Origin: Okeania sp. SIO3I5
GTDB lineage: Bacteria > Cyanobacteriota > Cyanobacteriia > Cyanobacteriales > Microcoleaceae
Length of the DNA: 34,170 nt
NCBI RefSeq assembly: GCF_010672085.1
Contig: NZ_JAAHHT010000066.1
Span: forward strand, 3,063-37,232
Reading direction: 5' to 3'
Part shown: positions 1 to 8,764 of the stretch, one piece after another
Layout: each line of letters opens with the position of its first letter
Position numbering within the stretch: the first letter of the stretch is position 1
The notes under the pieces: generated by a model
The model's input: only the letters and a program-made list of their open reading frames with translations
Databases searched by the model: none
Told to the model about the DNA's origin: nothing
Made by a program: the position numbers and the translations under genes

Positions 1-936
1 AAATTTTAGTAGAATCGACCTTTCTTTGATTCATTAATTATTAAGAAATATTCTGATAACTGTTCCCTATTCCGAGTTAAGTGTTCCCTAATTTTTGAGT
101 AGGGGTTTGGTCTCCCAACCCCTATTTCCCTGATAAGTAGAAAAGTTCAATGGTTAGTCAAAGCACTCTTAAATATGCCAATAGCCTTAACTAGAAATTT
201 TAGTAGAATCGACCTTTCTTTGATTCATTAATTATTAGGAAATGTTCTGATAACTGTTCCCTGTTCCCAGTTAAGTGTTCCCTAATTTTTGAGTAGGGGT
301 TTGGTCTCCCAACCCCTATTTCCCTGATAAGTAGAAAAGTTCAATGGTTAGTCAAAGCACTCTTAAATATGCCAATAGTCTGAAGTAGAAATTTTAGTAG
401 AATCGACCTTTCTTTGATTCATTAATTATTAGGAAATGTTCTGATAACTGTTCCCTATTCCGAGTTAAGTGTTCCCTAATTTTTTAGTAGGGGTTTGGTC
501 TCCCAACCCCTATTCTCCTGATAAGTAGAAAAGTTCAATGGTTAGTCAAAGCACTCTTAAATATGCAAATAGCCTTAAGTAGAAATTTTAGTAGAATCGA
601 CCTTTCTTTGATTCATTAATTATTAAGAAATATTCTGATAACTGTTCCCTATTCCGAGTTAAGTGTTCCCTAATTTTTTAGTAGGGGTTTGGTCTCCCAA
701 CCCCTATTCCCCTGATAAGTAGAAAAGTTCAATGGTTAGTCAAAGCACTCTTAAATATGCAAATAGCCTTAAGTAGAAATTTTAGTAGAATCGACCTTTT
801 TTTGATTGATTAATTATTAGGAAATATTCTGATAACTGTTCCCTATTTCCTGTTCCCTACTATAAATCAATAAGTACAAATTTTAGTAGAATCGACCTTT
901 TTTTGATTCATTAATTATTAAGAAATATTCTGATAA
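1..936. repeat. 194-bp tandem repeat array (about 5 units plus a shortened one)
   Basis: The phrase aaattttagtagaatcgacc starts at 1, 195, 389, 583 and 777, an exact 194-bp period, and again at 878 after a shortened 101-bp unit. The array runs off the left edge, so the copy number is a minimum. Each full unit holds an imperfect hairpin, aggggtttgg-tctc-ccaacccct, close to the hairpins at about 28609, 28951 and 29543. Units differ by a few substitutions. No credible reading frame runs through it. Confidence 0.95.
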
Positions 937-995
937 CTGTTCCCTATTCCCTATTCCCTATTCCCTATTCCCTATTCCCTATTCCCTATTCCCTG
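937..995. repeat. Heptanucleotide repeat TTCCCTA (STRR)
   Basis: At least seven consecutive copies of the 7-mer ttcccta abut the 3' end of the MscS-like gene. Such short tandemly repeated heptamers (STRRs) are a known cyanobacterial genome feature. The same heptamer recurs at 17511-17560 and about 29202-29225. Confidence 0.9.
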
Positions 996-2441
996 CTATA
1001 AATCAAACAGATTTTTGAGACGATTTCTTACCCAAACTACAGGATTTTTATCATCTTCTTCTGCATCAACTAATCCCAAATCTCTAAGTTCATTTTGACG
1101 CTCAGATAATTCCTCTTGATGTTTAGCCAACTCTTGCACAATTACCTCTGCTAATTCTGGATTTTCATGCAATATTTTTTCAAAGCCTTTTTTATGAATC
1201 GCAAATAAAATAGTATCTTCAATTGCTCTAACAGAAGCTGTACGAGGAATACCTAACATTAAAGCTAATTCTCCGAAAAATTTCCCTGCTTTTAGAGTAG
1301 TCAAATGTTTATTAATTTTTTCCACAAAAACTTCTACTGAACCGGAAAGAATAATATAAAAAGCATCACCAGGATCTCCTTCATGGAATAAAAAATCTAA
1401 TGGCTTGAGACGTTTTCTATATCCTACTTCTATGAGTTTTCTTAACTCCACTTTAGTAAAGTTTTCAAAATAAGTAACTTGTACTAATAAATCCCTAGCT
1501 GATAGAGGTTTATTAGATATAGAATGATGATTTTTTAACCCATGAAGAAGAGTATTTTGAGATGATTCTAAATTGTTAGAATCCTGTGGATGATGAAGAT
1601 ATATATTAAAATGATCCCAAGGAATTAAAATACCTTGTTGATGCAAATTATGCTGAATTAGAAACCGTAAAGAACTCATATAAACCGGTTGATTATAAAT
1701 TTCATTTACCCATACCCATAATTGAAATTTAAAAGCATTATCTTGAAACCCTAAAAACAAAACCTTTGGAGGAGGTTCTCGTAATACTGCTGGTTCCATA
1801 TAAGCTGACATTAATATAGCTTCCGTAACTAATACTGGCTCACTATCATCAGAAACAAAAACATCAACTTCAATCCTACCTTTAAAATTATCGTAGGTTA
1901 AATTATGTATTTTCCCTTCTATTAACATTCCATTAGGAATAATTACATGACTATCTTTTAATGTTCTAATTCTAGTTGAACGCAAACCAATTTCTTCCAC
2001 AAAACCTAAATCATTCTCTAATTTAATAAAATCTCCTATTTTAATAGGTCTTTCTATTAGTACATTCAAACCACTAATAAAGTTTTTAGTAATGTTCTGA
2101 AATCCCAAACCAATACCTACACCCAAACCCCCAGCTAAAACTGCTAATGAGGAGACATTAAAGCCTTGTGTTTGGAGAATAATTATTATACCTAGAGTGC
2201 TGAGTCCATAGCTAAATATTGTAGATATTGCCTCTCGGTTAGCTTTATCTATGCCTAGTTTTACTAACAATACTTTTTTGAGTAAATTTTTGAATAGTCT
2301 ACCTAAGAGCAGGACTATAATTAAATATATACCTAATTGGAAAAGTAAACTTAAAGATATATAAGTATCCCCTATGAAAAGTAGAGGAGTTGTAAACATT
2401 TGAGCTAGATTTACTAATAATTTTTGTATTGTTTCAAGCAT
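996..2441 (-). CDS. MscS-family mechanosensitive channel with C-terminal cyclic-nucleotide-binding domain
   Basis: 481 aa inner-membrane protein. Hydrophobic segments lie at about residues 28-48 and 72-92, followed by the Gly/Ala-rich pore helix at 98-118 (LAGGLGVGIGLGFQN), the MscS hallmark. The beta domain follows (RPIKIGDFIKLEN at 131-143, TRIRTLKDSHVIIPN at 156-170). A cNMP-binding fold occupies about 318-450, with a phosphate-binding-cassette-like stretch FGELALMLGIPRTA at 390-403 that includes the Arg expected to contact the phosphate. The family opens on membrane tension to release solutes; fusion to a cNMP domain implies ligand gating, as proposed for bacterial cyclic-nucleotide-gated MscS-like channels. 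It starts at ATG 2439-2441 and stands alone, with repeats on both sides. Ligand (cAMP or cGMP) and gating are inferred. Confidence 0.93.
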   Translation of the reverse strand: MLETIQKLLVNLAQMFTTPLLFIGDTYISLSLLFQLGIYLIIVLLLGRLFKNLLKKVLLVKLGIDKANREAISTIFSYGLSTLGIIIILQTQGFNVSSLAVLAGGLGVGIGLGFQNITKNFISGLNVLIERPIKIGDFIKLENDLGFVEEIGLRSTRIRTLKDSHVIIPNGMLIEGKIHNLTYDNFKGRIEVDVFVSDDSEPVLVTEAILMSAYMEPAVLREPPPKVLFLGFQDNAFKFQLWVWVNEIYNQPVYMSSLRFLIQHNLHQQGILIPWDHFNIYLHHPQDSNNLESSQNTLLHGLKNHHSISNKPLSARDLLVQVTYFENFTKVELRKLIEVGYRKRLKPLDFLFHEGDPGDAFYIILSGSVEVFVEKINKHLTTLKAGKFFGELALMLGIPRTASVRAIEDTILFAIHKKGFEKILHENPELAEVIVQELAKHQEELSERQNELRDLGLVDAEEDDKNPVVWVRNRLKNLFDL

Positions 2442-2495
2442 AGATTTTTAATTTTTTATATATAGCAATCCTGTTTAGGTTGTAATGTTTTTGTG

Positions 2496-2523
2496 GTAGG
2501 GGTGATTCGGGAATCACCCCTAC
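2496..2523. repeat. Perfect 12-bp inverted repeat (hairpin)
   Basis: gtaggggtgatt at 2496-2507 and aatcacccctac at 2512-2523 pair perfectly around a cggg loop. No T-tract follows, so it is a dispersed hairpin rather than a terminator. It lies upstream of the MscS-like gene in a 1.9-kb gene-free stretch (2442-4383) that holds only repeats. Confidence 0.85.
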
Positions 2524-2605
2524 AGGAGTCAGGAGTAAGAATTTTCAATATTTTCAGCTTAAATTAACTATTATAAAACTTGTTAGCGAAAAATTGTTGT
2601 TTAAA

Positions 2606-2713
2606 GCCTCCCCTTGGATAGGGGATAATAAATAAAAATTTTCATGATTAGTCAATCCTCTTCTTTTGAAGGAGAGGTAATTATTAATTATTAATTATTA
2701 ATTATTAATTGTT
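2606..2713 (-). repeat. Dispersed AATTAT / CCTCTCC repeat family, copy 1
   Basis: Pattern: aaagcctcccctt, about 40 bp, agtcaatcctcttc-ttttgaaggagagg, then a run of taattatt. The same ordered modules occur at 3215-3435, 3589-3725, 5858-6050, 18390-18525 and 26214-26312. Minus strand is used for the orientation opposite to 5858-6050. Confidence 0.75.
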
Positions 2714-3214
2714 GAAGACCAATTTAGGATTGCTATATAGCAATTAGACCAATTTGAAAAAAAAATAGTACGTTTTCTGGAGAGTAGGGAGTAAGAATAA
2801 GATATCTTCACTCTTAGGAAACGAATCGTTAAAAATATTGCTCTTACTTACTTATTAATTAATAACTGAAGTCTTTAGCAAGGTCTTGCACTATTTTTCC
2901 GAACCGGTACTAGATTATAATTATTTTATGTCAAGTGCTTATGCAAAATTAATTACACATTAGTGCTGATGCAAAATTAATTACATATTTTATTATAAAT
3001 CTCCAATCTTATTCATAAATTATCAATTATTCCTCTCCTGGGAGGGGTTAGGGGTGGGTTCCCTATTCTCTATTCGCTGTTCTCTCTCAACTAGGAAATT
3101 CATAAAAGCACGACTACTTATGGAGAGTTATCTGTCATAATTAATCATATTTTTTTCTAGTCATACAACTGACAAGGTAAATATTTTTTGCTTGTTATCG
3201 ACCCATCTTCCTTA

Positions 3215-3435
3215 CCGAATAATTAATAATTATTAATTAAATAATTCACCCTTAAAGCCTCCCCTTTCAAGGGGAAAAAACGGTCGTTGGCGGAGCATGA
3301 CCTAGGATGGGATGGATGGGTTCCCTAACCATATCAAATCTCCACTTGAGAAATAATTTTTTTTCCTTTTTGGTCAATCCTCTTCCTAAAAGAGAGAGGT
3401 AATTATTAATTATTAATTGTTAATTGTTAATTGCT
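3215..3435 (-). repeat. Dispersed AATTAT / CCTCTCC repeat family, copy 2 (long form)
   Basis: Starts taccgaataattaataatt, then aaagcctcccctttcaaggggaaaa, then an extra internal module (cggtcgttggcggagcatg followed by gggatggatgggttccctaac), then gtcaatcctcttcctaaaag and a taattatt tail. The extra module also occurs, inverted, in the copy at 5858-6050, so the family has long and short forms. Confidence 0.8.
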
Positions 3436-3463
3436 GAATTCCTACTCCCTAATAAGAAAATTA

Positions 3464-3494
3464 AAAACCCAGTTTCTAGAAGAAACCGGGTTTT
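3464..3494. repeat. 13-bp hairpin with one mismatch
   Basis: aaaacccagtttc at 3464-3476 pairs with gaaaccgggtttt at 3482-3494 around tagaa, with one mismatch. It is flanked by A-rich and T-rich sequence, so it could end transcripts in either direction, but no gene ends here. Confidence 0.7.
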
Positions 3495-3588
3495 GATAAA
3501 TTAATTATTTACAGAAAAAATTATCATCAAAAAAGGTAAACATTCAGCCGTCAACTATAACTATTATTTAGCCTCTTGCAGAGGAGCT

Positions 3589-3725
3589 TTACCGAATAAT
3601 TAATAATTAACAATTAATAATTAATAATTAAATAATTCAGGTTAAAAGCCTCCTCTTTTAAGGAGAAAAAAATAAATTTTTTCCTTTTAGTCAATCCTCT
3701 CCCTAAAAGGGAGAGATAATTATCC
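3589..3725 (-). repeat. Dispersed AATTAT / CCTCTCC repeat family, copy 3
   Basis: taccgaataattaataatt, then aaaagcctcctcttttaagg, then gtcaatcctctccctaaaag and ggagagataattatcc. Same order and orientation as copies 1 and 2, without the internal module of copy 2. Confidence 0.75.
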
Positions 3726-3768
3726 ATTACAGCGGTTTAATGATGAATAAACCACAATGATACTGACT

Positions 3769-3842
<74 letters not shown>

Positions 3843-3987
3843 ACAATGAATTTAGTGGTCTACTCAACTGAAAAGCGCTGTAATGAATAATATTTTTCAT
3901 ATAGCATAACGAAACAGCTATGAGTGATTAACCCATTCTCACGTTTATCAGGAATTAGTCTCAAAGGAGAACTAAAACTGTAGGTAT

Positions 3988-4252
3988 TCAGCTATTAGCA
4001 TTTAGCATTCAGCTTTTGTAAAGAATCAAGTAACTCTAAGGTTAGCTGATTACCAATTTCATTCTTATGTAACTCTTTAGATGCTAATTCCTTTTTCGGT
4101 GTGATAATGAGTTGATAATTCATAGCTAATAGCTTTTAGCTGACAGCTGAATGCTTACCTAAAAATTATGAATAAAATTGTTCATTAGCTCAACTTATAG
4201 TTACTTTAATATTAAAAAGCTGAGAGCTGACAGCTCATAGCTGAACGCTTAT
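3988..4252. repeat. AGCTNNN degenerate heptad clusters
   Basis: Three clusters (3988-4016, 4129-4155, 4219-4252) in which agct-like words recur every 7 bp, for example agctaat-agctttt-agctgac-agctgaa. The first is roughly inverted relative to the other two. The same arrangement occurs at 26455-26695. Confidence 0.7.
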
Positions 4253-4262
4253 CAAAAAAGAT

Positions 4263-4373
4263 GGGGTTGCACATTCAAGAATGATAATAGATTTTCAACT
4301 GTACATATATTGAGGAAATAGTTATCCAAAAATATCTACTTTCGGTTTTCATCATTCCTAATTGTGCAACGCC
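4263..4373. mobile_element. 111-bp MITE with about 23-bp terminal inverted repeats and 8-bp target duplication
   Basis: Left end 4263-4285 begins ggggttgcaca and ends gaatgat; right end 4351-4373, reverse-complemented, begins ggcgttgcaca and ends gaatgat. The inverted repeats match over most of 23 bp. The octamer aaaaagat flanks the element directly on both sides (4255-4262 and 4374-4381), a clean 8-bp target-site duplication. It is too short to encode a transposase and must have moved in trans. It sits just 3' of the SLH gene stop codon. An 8-bp duplication fits IS66, IS256 or ISAs1-type transposases; the family cannot be decided from the ends alone. Confidence 0.82.
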
Positions 4374-4383
4374 AAAAAGATAG

Positions 4384-5640
4384 CTAATTCTCTTTTTTCG
4401 GACTCACAATATACTTAGATGAAACCTGTTTAACCTTTCCTAATTTTACCAACGCCTGATAAAAAATTGCAGAAACTTCAGCACGAGTAGCAGGTTGATT
4501 CGGATTCAAATTTTTCACATCTGGATGATTCACGACTAATCCAGCAGAAGTTGCGGCAGCTATTTTTTCCTTCGCCCAATCCGGTATTTTTTCCTTGTCT
4601 TTGTAAATGCTTAAAACCTCATCAAAATTAGATGGAATTTCCAGATTTAAGCCACTAGCTAAAGAAACTAATACCTGTAATCGTGATACTTCCTGTTCTG
4701 GGCGAAAAACATTTCCTGGATACCCACTTAAAAAACCAGATTTAGTCGCTCTTTGAATTTCCGTTTGAGCCGTTGAATCTGCTTTTACATCTTCATAATT
4801 AACAGATTTTCTAATTGATTTTTCCTCAAATACTTTAGGAATTTGAGCAGCAAATTCAGCTCGCGTTACAGGTTTATTTGGCTCGAATTTATCATTATTA
4901 ACCTGAGTAATAATATCCCGTTCTGCCAAAGATTGAATAAAATTACTTGCCCAATAACTATTAGGAACATCAGAAAACTTAACCCTGCCACTAGGAGATG
5001 GCACTGTTGTTGGAGGTAAAGAAGTTTCAGTTACTTGGGGCGACTCTTTTCTTGGAGTAGGAATAGGAGGTGCAACAGGTAAAGTCTCAGTTGCTATGGG
5101 AGAATTTTTAACTTCCGGTGATGTAGTAGGTAGAGATTCAGATAATATTTTCCCAATGCCTAATGCTGTTAAATTCTTGGCAACTCGTGGAGCAGTTTCT
5201 TTCTTACTTGTTTCTCGAGTTTGAGCTAATTTAGGTTTTCTCTCAATTTTAGTCTTGACTCGATCCAAATCCTCAGTATTTGCTTCTAACTTCTCAACAG
5301 TATCAGTAATAGGAGTTAAAGTAGCTAGACTTGTTCCTAATTCTTCAGAACTTAGAGATGCTCGATCGAGATTTGATGCTGACTCACCATTAGGAGTCTT
5401 AAGTTGAGGTGTGCCTAAGCTAAAGATTGATCCTTCAGCAGCAATATCGGGACTATCAACAGTGTCAGATAGAGGTGAAGAAAGCATGGGTTTAGAAAGT
5501 AGATTAAACCCGTTATTTTCTCTAGTTGTTGCCCAGAAAAATATACTGCCAAAAGTCGCGAAGGCTACAAATATTGCAATCCACTCATCAAATTTTACTG
5601 GCCTTGGCCTTGAGGGTGGTTTTGTAGGTGTATTTGTCAT
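4384..5640 (-). CDS. SLH-domain protein with N-terminal membrane anchor
   Basis: 418 aa. A short cytoplasmic Pro/Arg-rich start is followed by one transmembrane segment at about 20-38 (EWIAIFVAFATFGSIFFWA). Next comes a long low-complexity linker rich in Ser, Thr, Pro and Lys (about 40-218), then three S-layer-homology repeats at about 220-268, 281-328 and 345-395. Their signature words are visible: SDVPNSYWASNFIQSLAERD, VTRAEFAA, and ATRAEVSAIFYQAL. SLH repeats bind cell-wall polysaccharide, and cyanobacterial versions often link the outer envelope to peptidoglycan. Here the anchor would be the inner membrane and the SLH part periplasmic. It starts at ATG 5638-5640. A MITE lies immediately downstream. 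Function beyond envelope attachment is unknown. Confidence 0.9.
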   Translation of the reverse strand: MTNTPTKPPSRPRPVKFDEWIAIFVAFATFGSIFFWATTRENNGFNLLSKPMLSSPLSDTVDSPDIAAEGSIFSLGTPQLKTPNGESASNLDRASLSSEELGTSLATLTPITDTVEKLEANTEDLDRVKTKIERKPKLAQTRETSKKETAPRVAKNLTALGIGKILSESLPTTSPEVKNSPIATETLPVAPPIPTPRKESPQVTETSLPPTTVPSPSGRVKFSDVPNSYWASNFIQSLAERDIITQVNNDKFEPNKPVTRAEFAAQIPKVFEEKSIRKSVNYEDVKADSTAQTEIQRATKSGFLSGYPGNVFRPEQEVSRLQVLVSLASGLNLEIPSNFDEVLSIYKDKEKIPDWAKEKIAAATSAGLVVNHPDVKNLNPNQPATRAEVSAIFYQALVKLGKVKQVSSKYIVSPKKEN

Positions 5641-5857
5641 AGCTATTCTATAGTTATATAGCGATAGCTCTAGATTAGACTAAATATGAGGAATTAAAAA
5701 AAATCAGCCCAAAGACATATAAAGTTGTAGTGGACTGGACTGATACAGCTAACTTTGTAGCTAAACTTTCCCCCTACTGAATTTGATATTATTAATTTGA
5801 AAAACCAACCCGCCCCTACTAAATGTTGATATTATTAGGAAGGATAATTGGCTCTTC

Positions 5858-6050
5858 AATAATTAATAATTAATAATTAATAATTACCTCTTCTTAAAAA
5901 GAAGAGGATTGGTTAAAAAGGAAATTTTTTTTCTTGTCTTGGTCGATTGGATATGGTTAGGTAACCTATCCATCCCATCCTAACGGACTGCTCCGCAAAC
6001 GACCGCTTTTTTCTCCTTGAAAGGAGAAGCTTTAAACCTGGATTTTTCGG
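5858..6050 (+). repeat. Dispersed AATTAT / CCTCTCC repeat family, copy 4 (long form, inverted)
   Basis: Tail of aattaataattaataatta, then cctcttcttaaaaagaagaggattgg, then the internal module (aacctatccatcccatcc ... ctgctccgcaaacgaccg), then tctccttgaaaggagaagctttaaac. It is the reverse complement, in module order, of copy 2 at 3215-3435. Confidence 0.8.
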
Positions 6051-6124
6051 TAATATTGCGACATTTTATAGCAGTTACCATTACTGGTGCGGATATTTGA
6101 GAAACGCTATATTCTCAAATTGGT

Positions 6125-6223
6125 GAGATACAGTTTTAGATCCCCCCTGCCCCCCTTAAAAAGGGGGGAGTCTTCAAAGTCCCCCTTTTCAAGGGGGATT
6201 TAGGGGGATCGTAACTGTACCTC
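6125..6223. repeat. Long GATCCCCC inverted-repeat element
   Basis: gagatacagttttagatccccc at the left and gggggatcgtaactgtacctc at the right are inverted copies. Between them lie two internal C/G-run hairpins (cccccttaaaaagggggg and cccccttttcaaggggg). This kind of nested hairpin repeat is common between cyanobacterial genes. The whole 5641-6302 spacer holds this and copy 4 of the dispersed family; no gene is seen. Confidence 0.8.
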
Positions 6224-6302
6224 ATCTTTATGAGAAATGCTATATCAAATAATAGTAACAGTAAGAATTCAACTTCTGACTTCTGATTTCTAATTTTTGA
6301 TA

Positions 6303-7019
6303 ATGACTATTAAACCATTAATTATTGCTCACCGGGGTGCATCTGGCTTGGTGAAGTTTGAAAATACTTTAGCATCTTTTGCCAAAGCCATTGAGTTAGG
6401 AGTTCCAATGGTAGAATTTGATGTTAGAAAAACTCAGGATAATTTATTTATTGCCTTTCACGATGAATCAATTGATGGGATAAAAATTAACGATTTGACT
6501 TATCAACAACTTTTAGATATTTCACAGCAAAAAGGTTTTGAAGTACCATTGGTAGAAGATGTGCTGAAGTTGTGCCAGGGGAAAATTAAACTTGATATTG
6601 AATTGAAAGAAGCTGGATATGAATTGGAGATAATTAATTTAGTCAAAAAATATTTAGATTATCAAGATTATGTAATTAAATCTTTTCTTGATGCTGCGAT
6701 TATTGCTGTTAAAAAAGTAGATAATAAAATTACAACTGGGTTGTTATTAGGACTTGGAAAACCCAAAAATTTAATCGCTACTCGATTATCAGAAATTTTC
6801 CCAGAATTTCGTTTATTTACAACTAAAGCTGATTTTGTTTCCCCTAATTATCAGTTAATCAAATTAGGTTTTGTAGGGCGGATGAAACTGATCAAAAAGA
6901 ATATCTATGTTTGGACAGTTAATGATGAAAAATTAATGGCTGAAATTGTCAAACAAGGAGTATTCGCATTAATTACAGACAGACCAGATTTAGCTTTAAA
7001 GTTATTTTATAGCAATTAG
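6303..7019 (+). CDS. Glycerophosphodiester phosphodiesterase family protein
   Basis: 238 aa. A GDPD TIM barrel, cytoplasmic since no signal peptide is seen. It hydrolyses deacylated phospholipids to glycerol-3-phosphate and an alcohol. Motifs: IIAHRGASG near the N-terminus (catalytic His and Arg), then VEFDVRKTQDNLFIAFHDES with the metal-binding Glu/Asp and second catalytic His, then LDIELKE, and VWTVND with ALITDRPD near the C-terminus. The length matches short bacterial members. ATG 6303 is preferred over TTG 6297, which would add only two residues. No clear ribosome-binding site is visible. A repeat-filled spacer lies on both sides, so it is probably monocistronic. Confidence 0.93.
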   Translation: MTIKPLIIAHRGASGLVKFENTLASFAKAIELGVPMVEFDVRKTQDNLFIAFHDESIDGIKINDLTYQQLLDISQQKGFEVPLVEDVLKLCQGKIKLDIELKEAGYELEIINLVKKYLDYQDYVIKSFLDAAIIAVKKVDNKITTGLLLGLGKPKNLIATRLSEIFPEFRLFTTKADFVSPNYQLIKLGFVGRMKLIKKNIYVWTVNDEKLMAEIVKQGVFALITDRPDLALKLFYSN

Positions 7020-7767
7020 TCTTAATTAAATAGGGAGTAGGAAATAGGGAATAGGGGGGAAATAATTGATTATTTATGAATAATAATTAGGGTTTACTGA
7101 AAAAGTCTTATGGGTGAGGGTAGGAGTCAGGAGACTCGAGACTCGAGACAGGAGGAGTAAGGAATTTAGAGGAGGAAGAAGGAAGAATTATCCCTTGATT
7201 TTTCGGCTCTTGTAAACCTAAAATCCTAACATCCATGAGCTTTAATGAGCAAAAACCTTGTACTTTTTCAAAACCATTACCGCCTAAAACCTTTAGTGAA
7301 GAGAACTACTGTATTATATCGCTTACACACGTAAATTGTTAACTAAGTCGAAACTCTCTAACGTTCTTTCTACTCATACTAGACTGTAACACTTGCTCCA
7401 GCTTTAATAGTAGTACCAGAAAATAAATTAGCTGTACCTGAGGCAAAAAAATCTCATCCTACTTTAAGTGCCTAACTTTATACAAAAAATCAGGCGATCG
7501 CATCACAAATCAGACACCTGTTGAAAAAGAACGTAATGCCGTGCCAAGTCTTAAATGTTACTTTTCCGGTAACATCGTTTGTCTATAGAATTAAGTCACA
7601 ACTGGAAGAAACCCTTCTGCCTTCCTTCCAGCAAAGTATAAATATTCCAGCGGACATGATATAACCACCATGTCTAGTAGGGGTTAATAGCTGTTAACCC
7701 TTACAGATGGTGTACAATTCCATTTTTGTCGTAAGTCCTATACTTAAATTAATCAGGAAAATAATTA
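7020..7767. other. Gene-free spacer with hairpin and heptad remnants
   Basis: 750 bp with no convincing gene. Visible features are ggagtca-like heptad remnants at about 7110-7140, a HIP1 octamer near 7494, and a perfect 7-bp hairpin gggttaa-tagctg-ttaaccc at 7681-7700 just before the transporter. A 31-codon open stretch near 7389-7480 reads plausibly but has no start and no recognisable family. Confidence 0.5.
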
Positions 7768-8652
7768 ATGCCTTGGCTTTTTTTAGCAACTTCAGTAGCT
7801 TTTCTTCAATCTGTTAAAGATGTTTATAACAAAACACAACTCAAAAGTTTTGATGAGTATATTATTGGATGTAGTCTAACATTTTTTACTGCTCTATTTT
7901 TAAGCCCTCTATTATTTTTGATTGACATTCCTCAGTTGGGAAATAATTTTTGGTTTCCTTTATTTATCAGTAGTTCTTTGAATGGGATATGTTACATCTT
8001 TTATTTCAAAGCTATAAAAATTTCTAACTTATCAGTTGTTGCTCCTATCTCCACTCTTAGTCCCTTATTTTTGTTAATAACTTCTCCATTAATTTTGCAA
8101 GAATTCCCTCAACCACTCGGTATCATTGGGTTGTTATTTATTGTAGTAGGTTCCTATCTATTTAATCTCAAAGAAAAACAGAAAGGATATTTAGCTCCTT
8201 TCCGAGCAATAATTATTGATCGAGGTTCGCGATTAGCCCTGTTAGATGCCTTTCTTTGGAGTATTAGCACTAATTTTGATAAAATAGGTATACAAAATTC
8301 TTCACCTATTTTTTGGGGAATTTCCTTGTTCTTCACAGTATCAATCATGCTATTACCAATTGCTTTATATAAATCTCATCAGAATCTATATAAACTGAAA
8401 ACTGGTGGCTGGAAATTAATAATATATGGTATCATTAATTCCGTAGCAATGGGATGTCAAATGATAGCTATAAATTTAACTTTTGTTGCTTATGTAATTT
8501 CAGTCAAAAGAACAAGTGCATTATTTAGTATAGTTCTCGGAAAAATAATTCTCAAAGAAAAAGGCTTCAGAGAACGATTATTAGGTGCAGCAATTATGGT
8601 ATCAGGACTATTTTTAATTACTATTTCCCAACTTGAATTTGGAAAAATATGA
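7768..8652 (+). CDS. EamA/DMT-family transporter
   Basis: 294 aa inner-membrane protein with about ten hydrophobic segments in two homologous halves (about 3-133 and 150-289). Typical DMT wording is visible: FKAIKISNLSVVAPISTLSP at the end of the first half, and YVISVKRTSALFSIVLGKII with LKEKGFRERLLGAAIMVSG in the second. EamA proteins export or import small metabolites such as amino acids; the substrate is unknown here. ATG 7768 is chosen because it opens the first hydrophobic helix directly. The product ends 113 bp before the broken M28 gene; a heptad repeat between them argues against tight co-transcription. Confidence 0.9.
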   Translation: MPWLFLATSVAFLQSVKDVYNKTQLKSFDEYIIGCSLTFFTALFLSPLLFLIDIPQLGNNFWFPLFISSSLNGICYIFYFKAIKISNLSVVAPISTLSPLFLLITSPLILQEFPQPLGIIGLLFIVVGSYLFNLKEKQKGYLAPFRAIIIDRGSRLALLDAFLWSISTNFDKIGIQNSSPIFWGISLFFTVSIMLLPIALYKSHQNLYKLKTGGWKLIIYGIINSVAMGCQMIAINLTFVAYVISVKRTSALFSIVLGKIILKEKGFRERLLGAAIMVSGLFLITISQLEFGKI

Positions 8653-8737
8653 CCAAAAAATTATGGTTTCAAGGCTCCTATTTGAAGAGGATAAAAACAG
8701 CGGATTTCGTATTTTAAGCCTCGCTATTATGGCAGGT

Positions 8738-8764
8738 ACTGATAACTGATAACTGATAACTGAA
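8738..8764. repeat. GATAACT heptanucleotide repeat
   Basis: gataact repeats in 7-bp register directly abut the ATG of the M28 gene at 8765. The same heptamer abuts the DGR target start (30944-31028) and the RT remnant (33171-33185). Confidence 0.9.

Noticed and set aside
5411-5653. 80-codon plus-strand frame
   Set aside because: Antisense to the SLH gene's N-terminus, no independent support.
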